From contig DAOVFI010000137.1 in NCBI GenBank assembly GCA_030673005.1, forward strand, positions 1 to 6,626: a stretch of DNA of 6,626 bases, read 5' to 3'. The translations under genes and the position numbers were made by a program. Origin of the DNA: Planctomycetales bacterium. GTDB taxonomy: Bacteria; Planctomycetota; Phycisphaerae; SM23-33. The notes beneath the pieces are model-generated. The model ran no database searches. It worked only from the letters and a program-made list of their open reading frames with translations, and was not told the origin of the DNA. Every line of letters starts with the position of its first letter. The first letter of the stretch is position 1. This document shows positions 1 to 6,566 of this stretch, piece after piece.

Positions 1-2
1 TG

Positions 3-1037
3 AAGATTCTCGGCGCCGGTCCCGAGGTGGTAAAGGTAGGAACGTCATACCTTCAGGTTGCCCTTATTGGCTCGTTCACCATGTACCTGAGCATCACCTT
101 CGCCGCCGTTTTGCGGGGGGCGGGAGACGCCGTTACGCCTATGAAGATTGTCGGCATTGGAAACCTGATTAACATTGCCCTGGACCCGATTTTTATTTTC
201 GGTTGGATTGGAATACCGGCCTTCGGCGTTACCGGTTCAGCGATGGCGACCGTGATTTCAAGGTTCATCGCCACGGCGCTGCTGGCAAAGGTGTTCTTTG
301 TGGACGGGCATGAGCATTTTCATCTGCACGTGCGCGACCTCAAACCTCATGGTAAAACCATCTGGGAAATGCTCAGGATCGGCGTGTTCGGTTCCGGCCA
401 GATGTTGACTCGCAGCCTCTCGGCGCTTGCCCTGGTCCGCATTGTGGCGATTTTCGGGACATTTCCCATCGCGGCATACGGCATCGGGATGCGCATGTGG
501 ATGGCTGTGCTGATGTTCGGCATGGGATTCGGTAACGCGGCGGCGACTCTCGTCGGGCAAAACCTGGGCGCTCGTAAGCCTGAACGCTCTGTGCGGGCGG
601 CATGGTTCGCGACAAGTATGTGTGTGGCGGTCGCGCTGGCTGCGGGAATCGCCTTTATTATCTTCGCCGAACCGCTGGTCGCAGTATTTAATTCCCAGAA
701 AGAAGTTGTCGCCATCGGTTCAGGCCTTCTTTACTGGCTGGGCGCAACCCTGCCGTTTTTCGCTTTCTCGTTGGTGCTTGGGCGAGCTATGAACGGTGCG
801 GGCGACACGTTCTGGCCGATGCTTACTACTGCCGTTGCCATGCTGGCGGTTCGCGTTCCGCTTGCATACGGCCTTGCAGAGGCCTGGAAAAGCCCTACGG
901 GCGTGTGGGTTGCACTGGCGGCGTCAAACGTGTTGCAGGGAATACTGTTCGTCCTGGTTTTCTGGTGGGGTAGATGGAAGAATATCGGTGAAAAACATGT
1001 AGCGTCATCTGACCTGACCAGGGAAATCGAATGCTGA
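3..1037 (+). CDS. MATE-family multidrug/toxin efflux transporter, 5'-truncated by the window edge
   Basis: Integral inner-membrane antiporter of the MATE (NorM/DinF-like) family, which exports organic cations or drugs using a Na+ or H+ gradient. The frame is open from base 3, so the start lies upstream. A GTG at 27 is internal, because the eight residues before it (KILGAGPE) continue the family's 'GA.PEV' segment. About 344 residues are visible; MATE proteins are usually 440-480, so roughly 100-130 are missing. The two pseudo-symmetric lobes are both recognisable: LRGAGDAVTP near base 111 in the N lobe and its counterpart MNGAGDTFWP near base 790 in the C lobe. The family segment GNAAATLVGQNLGARKP lies near base 534. 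Many hydrophobic helices run throughout, and a short polar tail ends at the TGA. The next gene follows on the same strand after 90 bases with no obvious terminator between. The family call is firm; the substrate cannot be inferred. Confidence 0.93.
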   Translation, partial: KILGAGPEVVKVGTSYLQVALIGSFTMYLSITFAAVLRGAGDAVTPMKIVGIGNLINIALDPIFIFGWIGIPAFGVTGSAMATVISRFIATALLAKVFFVDGHEHFHLHVRDLKPHGKTIWEMLRIGVFGSGQMLTRSLSALALVRIVAIFGTFPIAAYGIGMRMWMAVLMFGMGFGNAAATLVGQNLGARKPERSVRAAWFATSMCVAVALAAGIAFIIFAEPLVAVFNSQKEVVAIGSGLLYWLGATLPFFAFSLVLGRAMNGAGDTFWPMLTTAVAMLAVRVPLAYGLAEAWKSPTGVWVALAASNVLQGILFVLVFWWGRWKNIGEKHVASSDLTREIEC

Positions 1038-1111
1038 TATGATTATGACGAATCGGGTCGGTCGCGATGGCCGTTACTACGTGACGGCGAACTCGCCGTA
1101 GCAAGAAAAGC

Positions 1112-1118
1112 AGAAAGG
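1112..1118 (+). promoter_or_regulatory. Ribosome binding site deciding the start of the GDPD-heparinase gene
   Basis: AGAAAGG is the best Shine-Dalgarno-like match in the 1038-1160 stretch. It directly abuts the ATG at 1119 (no spacing, so unusable for that codon) but sits 9 bases before the in-frame ATG at 1128, a workable distance. A third in-frame ATG at 1161 would start right at the arginines of the signal peptide but has no purine-rich site close upstream. The rest of the gap between the transporter and this gene shows only a short hairpin (1084-1099) with no T-run. Confidence 0.5.
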
Positions 1119-1127
1119 ATGCGAACT

Positions 1128-4100
1128 ATGTTTCCAGAAGAATGTGTCGGTAGTTGTGCGATGCGGCGTCTAATTCCGGCAATGGCTGCTGCATTCGTTT
1201 TATTGCTGCCTGTGTGCCGGCCGGCGTGCATCGCCGATACGAAAGGGACGGTGCCCGGTGCTCCGGAACCCTGGGGTAGGCCAATCTGGGTTGTTCATGG
1301 AGGCGGCGATGGCGACGGGCCGGAGAATACCCTCGCCGCCTTGAAGAAATCCGCCACGCTGGGCGCAAAGTATGCTGAAATAGACCTTCGCGTCACGAAG
1401 GATGGTCAGGTAGTCGTGATTCATGATAAGACCATTGACCGCACTACCAACGGCAAGGGACGCGTAAGCGAACTGACCTATGCCCAAATCAGGCGGTATG
1501 ACGCCGGTTCCTGGTTCGGACCCGAATTCAAGTCCGAGCGGGTCCCCTTGTTGTCCGAGGTGCTGCGGTTTGCCCGTACCCACGACATGAGATTACTCCT
1601 GCACGTGAAGGAACCCGCGGTCTGCCCGTTACTATACGACCTGCTTGAAAAGCAGGGCATGGTGAACGACGCGCGCGTTTATATGAAGGCGGCGAATGCC
1701 GAGGTGCGCAAAGCCCTTGACCGGAGGGTGGGGCAATACAGGGGCAGCCTGGTTCAGCCGTGGGGCTACAAGAAAGGCCCCAAAATAGTGCTGGACGCGT
1801 TAAAGGACAAGACGAAGGGCGGCGCCCTTGTCAGGTCCTACTTTTCCGTGATTCAGGCTTTCCCCGACATCAATAACAGGCTGCTGAACTGGGAATTGTG
1901 GGAAAAGTATCGCAGCACGGTAGCGCATCCGGCGACAACCATCAAGCGGGCAGACCTGCTCCGCGCCCGGCAGAATATCGCACGGTATGGATGGGCAAGG
2001 AAATACGTACAGGGGTTGGAAAACGGCGCCAAGCCGTATCTGACGCGGCTGACGCCGGCTTTCCTCAAGCAGATGGTTCCCGCCACGACGCCCCAGCACT
2101 CGACCATGACCGGATGCCCCGCCTGCCGCGATTTGAAGAAACCCTACCATCCCGCCGGTCAGTGGAGATGGTCGCACCGTCGGCCTGAAGAGCTGAAGTG
2201 CGTCCTCTGCGGGACTGTTTACCCCAATAAAAAGTATCCTGAAACCGTCGTGCTCAAGACCAGGTTCGGCGGCGGACAGACGTTGACGTTCTACGGCGGC
2301 AAGCCGATGAAGATGTTCGGCTATGCCTCCCGTCCAACCTTTACCGGCAACATCCGGGCGCGCAAGGCGAACTTCATGAAGTCTCTTTGCCGGAGGATGG
2401 CGGAGGCCTATGCGCTTACCGGAAAAACCGAATACGCCATAGCGACAAGAGCCATCCTGCTTCGCTTCGCAGAGGTTTATCCGAACTGGCTGGTGCACAG
2501 CGGCTACGGGGAATACGCCGACGTGAACCCGCACGTCGCGGCGCAGTGCGTGAATTATTTGCCGGAGCCGGAATTGGTCTATCCGCCCAACAAGCCCGAC
2601 CGCAAACTGCACCGTGGTTATTGGGCGGCAGGGCGCGCCCAGGGGTCCGGCATGGAGGGGTACTTCATTTGGTCGCTTGCCGAAGCCTACGACCTGACCT
2701 GCACCGCAAAAAACGCCGATGGGAAGCCGATCTACAATGATGAAGAAAAACGCAGGATAGAGCGCGACTTGCTGTTGGAGGGCACAGTGCTTTTAGTCAG
2801 CGACAAGGGTCTCAACAACAAGTCGGTGGGCAACCGCACGGCGGTCGGCATTGTCGGCATGTGCGTCGGGCACCCGCAATTGGTGCGATTCGGTCTGGAG
2901 GGGTTTATGCGCACGGTGGATGGCTGGTTTCTGCCCGATGGCGGCACGTCGGAATCTCCGGTGTACGCCTGCATGACTCTGCGCGGCATCGATGCGTCAG
3001 GCCAGGCTTTCCGAAACTACACCGATCCGGCGGGATACCGGCCGAAAGGCGGAGCGGAAAAGGCGGGCGGGCGGCTTGAAAACTTCAATCCTTATCGCGA
3101 TACCGCTTACAGGCGCGTCTGGCAGGCGATGTTCAATGGAATGCTCGGCAACCGTCGGTATCCGCCATACGCCGATTCCTATGTGACGACCTCGTTGTCA
3201 TTGCGCTTCGTGGAATTAATGGCGGCGAACTATCCTGAGAACCTTCAATATCTTGCACTGCTGAAGGAGGTCGCCGGCGCCGACCTGGGCAAAGGACACC
3301 CCTCCACGGCCATCTACTACCGTGAGCCGGGACTGGAACGGAAGAAGTCGCCGCCGCTCAGTCTGCCGGACGTTCTCTTTCCTTCATTGCGATTAGGCTA
3401 CCTGCGCACCGGAGCGGACGGGCGCGAATCCGCGCTTGTCCTCAGCGCCAGCCATTGGGGCATACATCACCATCGCGACAGCCTGAACCTCTACTATTGG
3501 AAGGACGGCTGCGAACTCTTATCCGACCTGGGTTACCTTTGGGACCATCCAATGAAAAGCAGGACCAGCCGAACGTTCGCACACAATCTGGTGGTCATTG
3601 ATGAGAAAGAGCAAACCCGCGCCAAGCGCGGCGGCCAGTTCCATCTCTTCCACGTCTCGCCCCAGGTGAAGGTGATGGAAGCGTCGTCCGCTGCTTATTC
3701 ACAAGCCGGGCTATACCGGCGCACTTGCGCCCTGGTGCCTTCCCAATCTTCCAGACTCGCATCGTATGTTGTTGACATCTTCCGGGTTCAGGGCGGCTCG
3801 AAGCAGGACTATCTATTTCACGGCATCAACAACGCCTGCACGATTAAGGGTCTCAATCTCGGCAGTGCGGGTAAGTTCCGTAAAAGCATCTCCGGAGCAT
3901 CAGCCGCGTACGGCTTGCGGAAAGTCAAAGCCGGCGACGGTGGCGTGGTCTGGAAGGCGGTCTGGCAGGTTAACAAGAAAATGCGTTTTACCGCTACTTC
4001 CGTTGGCGAGCCGGGCGAGACGGCTTTGATTGGGGACGGTTGGGGGCAGCGATCTTCCTATAATAAAGACATCGGTGTAACTATTCCCTACATCGTGCGG

Positions 4101-4457
4101 CGGCGGACGGAATCCAAAGATGTGGTCGCGTTCACTACGGTCTTTGAAGGTTACAAAGGCGACCGGCCGTTCGTTCAGCAGGTTCGGCGGCTGAAAATCA
4201 CACCGGCCGAGAAAGGAAACACTGTTGCCCTTGAGGTGCGGACGGCGGAAGGGATGGATTACGTTATCTCCTGTCTGAAGGCAAGGCCGACGATTGTGGA
4301 AACTCCGTCAGGAAAGATGGAATTCAACGGACGCTTCGGTTTTATAAGGGTGCGCAAAGGCATTGTGATTAGCGCCGCCCTGGCCGAGGGCACGATGCTG
4401 CGTCTAAACGGGCGAGACTGTAAAGCGCAGCGCCTTGAACCAGCCCGTCGTCAGTAA
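1128..4457 (+). CDS. Secreted fusion: N-terminal GDPD domain + heparinase II/III-like polysaccharide lyase
   Basis: Numbering is from the ATG at 1128 (1109 residues; ATGs at 1119 and 1161 are alternatives). Residues 1-36 form a signal peptide: RR, then a hydrophobic AMAAAFVLLL core, with likely cleavage after CIA. Residues 52-~200 match GDPD enzymes, which hydrolyse glycerophosphodiesters: H57, PENT at 65-68, EID at 84-86, HD at 99-100, then DRTTNGKGRV. From ~267 (HPATTIKRADLLRARQNIA) a heparinase II/III alpha/alpha toroid begins. It includes a CPAC...CVLC ribbon (330-361) and a DGGTSESPVY segment whose Y613 aligns with the usual catalytic tyrosine. From ~745 the beta-sandwich follows, with HHHRDSL (H780, H782, D784), LLSDLGY (D800) and AHNLVVID (H819) at the places of the catalytic and zinc-binding residues of heparinase II. 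Such lyases cleave uronic-acid polysaccharides by beta-elimination. Substrate is unknown. One uninterrupted frame and a single signal peptide support a true fusion. The GDPD part has altered motifs (HGG for HRG). Confidence 0.88.
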   Translation: MFPEECVGSCAMRRLIPAMAAAFVLLLPVCRPACIADTKGTVPGAPEPWGRPIWVVHGGGDGDGPENTLAALKKSATLGAKYAEIDLRVTKDGQVVVIHDKTIDRTTNGKGRVSELTYAQIRRYDAGSWFGPEFKSERVPLLSEVLRFARTHDMRLLLHVKEPAVCPLLYDLLEKQGMVNDARVYMKAANAEVRKALDRRVGQYRGSLVQPWGYKKGPKIVLDALKDKTKGGALVRSYFSVIQAFPDINNRLLNWELWEKYRSTVAHPATTIKRADLLRARQNIARYGWARKYVQGLENGAKPYLTRLTPAFLKQMVPATTPQHSTMTGCPACRDLKKPYHPAGQWRWSHRRPEELKCVLCGTVYPNKKYPETVVLKTRFGGGQTLTFYGGKPMKMFGYASRPTFTGNIRARKANFMKSLCRRMAEAYALTGKTEYAIATRAILLRFAEVYPNWLVHSGYGEYADVNPHVAAQCVNYLPEPELVYPPNKPDRKLHRGYWAAGRAQGSGMEGYFIWSLAEAYDLTCTAKNADGKPIYNDEEKRRIERDLLLEGTVLLVSDKGLNNKSVGNRTAVGIVGMCVGHPQLVRFGLEGFMRTVDGWFLPDGGTSESPVYACMTLRGIDASGQAFRNYTDPAGYRPKGGAEKAGGRLENFNPYRDTAYRRVWQAMFNGMLGNRRYPPYADSYVTTSLSLRFVELMAANYPENLQYLALLKEVAGADLGKGHPSTAIYYREPGLERKKSPPLSLPDVLFPSLRLGYLRTGADGRESALVLSASHWGIHHHRDSLNLYYWKDGCELLSDLGYLWDHPMKSRTSRTFAHNLVVIDEKEQTRAKRGGQFHLFHVSPQVKVMEASSAAYSQAGLYRRTCALVPSQSSRLASYVVDIFRVQGGSKQDYLFHGINNACTIKGLNLGSAGKFRKSISGASAAYGLRKVKAGDGGVVWKAVWQVNKKMRFTATSVGEPGETALIGDGWGQRSSYNKDIGVTIPYIVRRRTESKDVVAFTTVFEGYKGDRPFVQQVRRLKITPAEKGNTVALEVRTAEGMDYVISCLKARPTIVETPSGKMEFNGRFGFIRVRKGIVISAALAEGTMLRLNGRDCKAQRLEPARRQ

Positions 4458-4518
4458 GTCGTCATCCCTGCGACCTTCAGGTTATGAGCACAAAAGGCCG
4501 TTTTTCGCGACCCAATCC

Positions 4519-4690
4519 AGTAGTCTGTAACACGTATTTCAATGGGTGCCATGCCCTCACGCGCAGCGCAGCGAAGCGGGTGGGCACCTGTCTGCCGACA
4601 GGCAGGTGTTGGTGCCACAGCATGTTCACGCCCTTCACTTCGTTACGGGCGAGAACATGGCACCCATCATTTTAGATGTTACAGACTACT
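4519..4690. repeat. 172-base terminal-inverted-repeat element with three internal hairpins (MITE-like or extragenic repeat)
   Basis: The ends are a perfect 14-base inverted pair, AGTAGTCTGTAACA (4519-4532) and its complement (4677-4690). A second perfect 12-base pair, ATGGGTGCCATG, lies at 4542-4553 and 4656-4667. The two pairs are in exact register, each separated by 9 unmatched bases, so the arms total 35 bases. Inside are three smaller hairpins: 4553-4562 with 4576-4585 (8 of 10 paired), 4585-4594 with 4599-4608 (9 of 10 plus a G-T, loop CCGA) and 4621-4633 with 4647-4659 (12 of 13). The outer arms can be read as GTCTGTAACA flanked by TA on both sides, which would fit a TA target duplication, but TA is self-complementary so this is weak. 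There is no transposase or coding potential. Structured non-coding RNA is an alternative reading. Confidence 0.7.
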
Positions 4691-4719
4691 AGCTGGTGCT
4701 TTGTCAACCTTAATTCTGT

Positions 4720-4776
4720 TGGTGGCACAGGTTTGTAACCTGTGCCAGCCGCACAGGTTACAAACCTGTGCCACCA
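4720..4776. repeat. 26-base perfect inverted repeat with nested palindromes
   Basis: The arm 4720-4745 is the exact reverse complement of 4751-4776, with a 5-base loop (CAGCC). Each arm is itself a palindrome: GCACAGGTT and AACCTGTGC face each other across three bases at 4725-4745 and again at 4751-4771. The 9-mer or its complement is therefore present four times in 47 bases, and the DNA could form either one long cruciform or two small ones. It lacks a following T-run on either strand. I infer an extragenic palindromic repeat; it might also fold at the 3' end of either convergent transcript. Confidence 0.8.
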
Positions 4777-4976
4777 TAAATTGATGATTGACAGGGTACT
4801 GGTCGCCTCCGCGTCTTTGGCCTTTGTCGCATCCTCCAGAACCTTGGCCGCATCCGTCAACCGTGGATACCTGATAGACGGGTAATTCAGTAACTTGTGT
4901 CAACAGCGGGGTTTCGGATAACGAGCCGTGTGTAGATTATGCCTCCCAGGCCTGCCTAAAATGGGTCAAGAGGGAA

Positions 4977-6314
4977 TCAAGTCAGGTCGGCTTTCGGGAT
5001 TTCTTCCAGGATTGCCTCTTTGAGCAGCCCGACCCGCTGCATTAATGGCAGTCTTGCCGGGCAAACGTAGCTGCATATACCGCAGTCGATGCAAGCCATT
5101 GCTCCGTGGCGGCGAGCAGCGGCGGGGCGTCCCAGTTCGAAATCGTCGTTCAGCGCCGCCACGTTAAGGCGTGCAGGGCAGTTGTCGCTGCACCATCCGC
5201 AGCGGATGCACGGCGTCGGAGTCGTTAGACGTTGCGGTTCCAGTCCCAGCAGGGCATTTGCGCCGTGCGAAATAACCACGCCGCCGACAACCTGCCGTCC
5301 GGTCATTGCCGAACCGTAAATAAGCCCGCCTTCGGTATCGGTCCCGGTCAGGGCGAAGACTTCGTCGGCACCGGCGCCGAAGGGGACGAGCAGATTGGCG
5401 GGTCTGGCGACCTGTGAACCGGCAACGGTAACCACCCGCGCTGTGGGCAACTCGCCGCACGCCACCCAGCGGTACGTCGCCCGGCACGTGGCCGCATCCG
5501 TTACCGCCACACCGACGTCCAGTCCGCTCCGGCCGGGTCCGGCCCGCCGGCGGGTCAAAACCTTTATCAACATCGCCTCAGCGCCGATCGGATACTTATG
5601 CGCAAGGGAGATGGAATGAATCCCGTAAAACCTCGCCGGCGCGACGGCGCCGCGATAAGCGTCGGTTCGGCGATGATCGACGGCGAGAATGACGTTCGTC
5701 GCTCCCGTTGCGCGGGCGAGGATCGCCAGGCCGCGGACGACTTCGCCTCCATACTCCGCCAGCAGGCGGTGGTCGGACGTGATGAAGGGCGTGTTTTCCA
5801 TCACGTTGGCGATGAGCGTATCGACCTTCGCCTGCCTGGCAGAGGCGATGTAGTCCGCCAGCGACGCGATCGACCGGCTGAAGGTGGTCAGGCCGCCTTC
5901 GGCGATCCGCAGGCGGACGGAGTGTTTGTCGGCGGACTGCCAGTTAAAAATTTCCGTAACCGGACCGATGTCCCTGACAGTGTCCAGGTCGGTCAGTTCG
6001 ATCGCCTCGCTTCGCCGCCAGCCTGCCGGATACTGCGGGAGCATGACCTTGCAAAATCCCGCCACTTGCCCGGCCAGTGGTGCGAAAATGTCCACCTGCC
6101 CGTCGCCCGCCTCAGCCTCGGCCAGTTTTTCACCGCGCGACACGTACTGACCGGGGCGAACTGTCGGGCGGGCCGGGGGGGCCTGGACCGGCGAAAGCGG
6201 CACGCGAAGACGGTCGAGACGACCGACTGCTTCTATCGGAGAGTCGATAGTCGCGTCCTTGTCGTCCGGAAGGTCGATGCCGCCGGTAAATGTGCCGAAT
6301 CTGGGCCTGGTCAT
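4977..6314 (-). CDS. RnfC-like iron-sulfur/SLBB electron-transfer protein, divergent
   Basis: 445 residues, with domains in RnfC order. First comes an N-terminal segment FGTFTGGIDLPDDK followed by a barrel-sandwich-like stretch (VRPGQYVSRGEKLAEAE, residues 52-68). Next is a Nqo1/51-kDa-like Rossmann region (about 130-260), then an SLBB region (LPTARVVTVAGSQV, 289-302). Two 4Fe-4S motifs close the protein: CIRCGWCSDNCP (C369, C372, C375, C379) and CIDCGICSYVCP (C408, C411, C414, C418). RnfC proteins take electrons between NAD(H) and the membrane Rnf complex with ferredoxin. Here the usual glycine-rich GGAxFPT segment reads GGLTTFSRS and the usual ECEP segment reads MENTP, so flavin or NADH binding may be lost or changed. 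No rnfA, B, D, E or G is adjacent, and the gene looks monocistronic. The ATG at 6314 fits the family start but has no Shine-Dalgarno. Domain order argues against PduS, which lacks the N-terminal sandwich. The family call is good; function is uncertain. Confidence 0.85.
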   Translation of the reverse strand: MTRPRFGTFTGGIDLPDDKDATIDSPIEAVGRLDRLRVPLSPVQAPPARPTVRPGQYVSRGEKLAEAEAGDGQVDIFAPLAGQVAGFCKVMLPQYPAGWRRSEAIELTDLDTVRDIGPVTEIFNWQSADKHSVRLRIAEGGLTTFSRSIASLADYIASARQAKVDTLIANVMENTPFITSDHRLLAEYGGEVVRGLAILARATGATNVILAVDHRRTDAYRGAVAPARFYGIHSISLAHKYPIGAEAMLIKVLTRRRAGPGRSGLDVGVAVTDAATCRATYRWVACGELPTARVVTVAGSQVARPANLLVPFGAGADEVFALTGTDTEGGLIYGSAMTGRQVVGGVVISHGANALLGLEPQRLTTPTPCIRCGWCSDNCPARLNVAALNDDFELGRPAAARRHGAMACIDCGICSYVCPARLPLMQRVGLLKEAILEEIPKADLT

Positions 6315-6324
6315 GGATAAGTCG

Positions 6325-6354
6325 ATTACAGCAAAGATTGCACAGTGTTTTGAA
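6325..6354 (-). promoter_or_regulatory. Possible promoter of the RnfC-like gene
   Basis: On the minus strand TTCAAA (6349-6354, four of six against TTGACA) is followed after 18 bases by TGTAAT (6325-6330, five of six against TATAAT). Transcription would begin only a few bases before the ATG at 6314. This fits the absence of a ribosome binding site there and suggests a leaderless or nearly leaderless message. It is a consensus match only, and other AT-rich stretches nearby could serve instead. Confidence 0.25.
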
Positions 6355-6390
6355 AATTCAAGCGCCGTCGGATACAGTCAGCCGGTTAGA

Positions 6391-6470
6391 GCGGGATTAC
6401 AGGGATTCAATGATTACATGGATTGAAATATATATAAATCCTTGTAATCCTGTAATCTCCGTAATCCCGC
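6391..6470. repeat. Long imperfect inverted repeat built on GATTACA-like units
   Basis: The arms 6391-6424 and 6437-6470 pair at 28 of 34 positions, with a perfect 10-base outer stem GCGGGATTAC and a 12-base AT-rich loop (GAAATATATATA). The arms are made of short GATTAC/GGATT units repeated several times, so slippage-type growth is likely. The element lies upstream of the RnfC-like gene, between it and a possible gene end at 6567. No T-run follows on either strand. I infer an extragenic repeat of a kind often dispersed in GC-rich genomes; a regulatory role is unproven. Confidence 0.75.
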
Positions 6471-6566
6471 ACTTTTGTTTCCGCACCGGACAGACTTTCC
6501 CGTAAGGACGCACCGTTCAAAAATAATAATAAACCGCTTATATAATAACCGAAAGTCCCGCCCGGT

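Larger units (their letters stand above)
4458..4976. other. Convergent intergenic region rich in inverted repeats
   Basis: This 519-base stretch separates the 3' ends of two facing genes. Its frames contain only short, low-quality reading frames, several of which run through the repeats and are explained by them. It holds a 172-base structured element (4519-4690), a near-perfect nested inverted repeat (4720-4776) and, on the minus strand between about 4927 and 4780, protein-like stretches in two different frames that may be a decayed gene. I see no classical intrinsic terminator (stem plus T-run) for either flanking gene, although the strong hairpins could stall polymerase or protect both transcript ends. 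Confidence 0.7.

Noticed and set aside
27..29. GTG as the start codon of the transporter
   Set aside because: The frame stays open upstream with residues that match the family, and the resulting protein would lack about a quarter of the normal MATE length.
1084..1099. Hairpin ACGGCG-AACT-CGCCGT between the transporter and the fusion gene, as a terminator
   Set aside because: The stem is only 6-7 base pairs and is followed by an A-rich stretch, not by T residues on the transcribed strand.
1203..1226. Lipoprotein signal (cysteines after the hydrophobic core, LLPVC and RPAC)
   Set aside because: Neither cysteine is preceded by a proper lipobox: proline is at -2 with Val at -1 in the first, and Arg and Pro precede in the second. 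A standard signal peptidase I site after CIA fits better.
1800..2612. A 270-codon open frame on the minus strand
   Set aside because: It is antisense to the lyase domain of the fusion gene. The translation has no recognisable domain and is explained by GC-rich codon bias.
4720..4776. Bidirectional intrinsic terminator for the convergent genes
   Set aside because: The stem is strong, but neither strand has a T-run after it, and it lies 260 bases past the plus-strand stop and 200 past the minus-strand stop.
4484..4784. Short overlapping plus-strand open frames and minus-strand frames in the intergenic region
   Set aside because: They run through the inverted repeats, have no ribosome binding site of note and give peptides dictated by the repeat sequence.
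6152..6181. G-quadruplex candidate from four G-runs on the plus strand
   Set aside because: One loop is 9 bases long, and the G-runs follow from Pro/Arg/Ala codons of the minus-strand RnfC-like gene. Nothing suggests a separate function.
5598..6320. A 240-codon open frame on the plus strand
   Set aside because: It lies wholly antisense to the RnfC-like gene, whose protein is clearly recognisable. The plus-strand product shows no family motif and is rich in Arg, Gly and Asp, as expected for an antisense frame of GC-rich coding DNA.
6516..6546. Plus-strand promoter (TTCAAA, then TATAAT at 6541)
   Set aside because: The -10 match is perfect, but the spacing is 19 bases, the -35 is poor, the area is generally AT-rich, and no plus-strand gene start with a ribosome binding site follows within the window.
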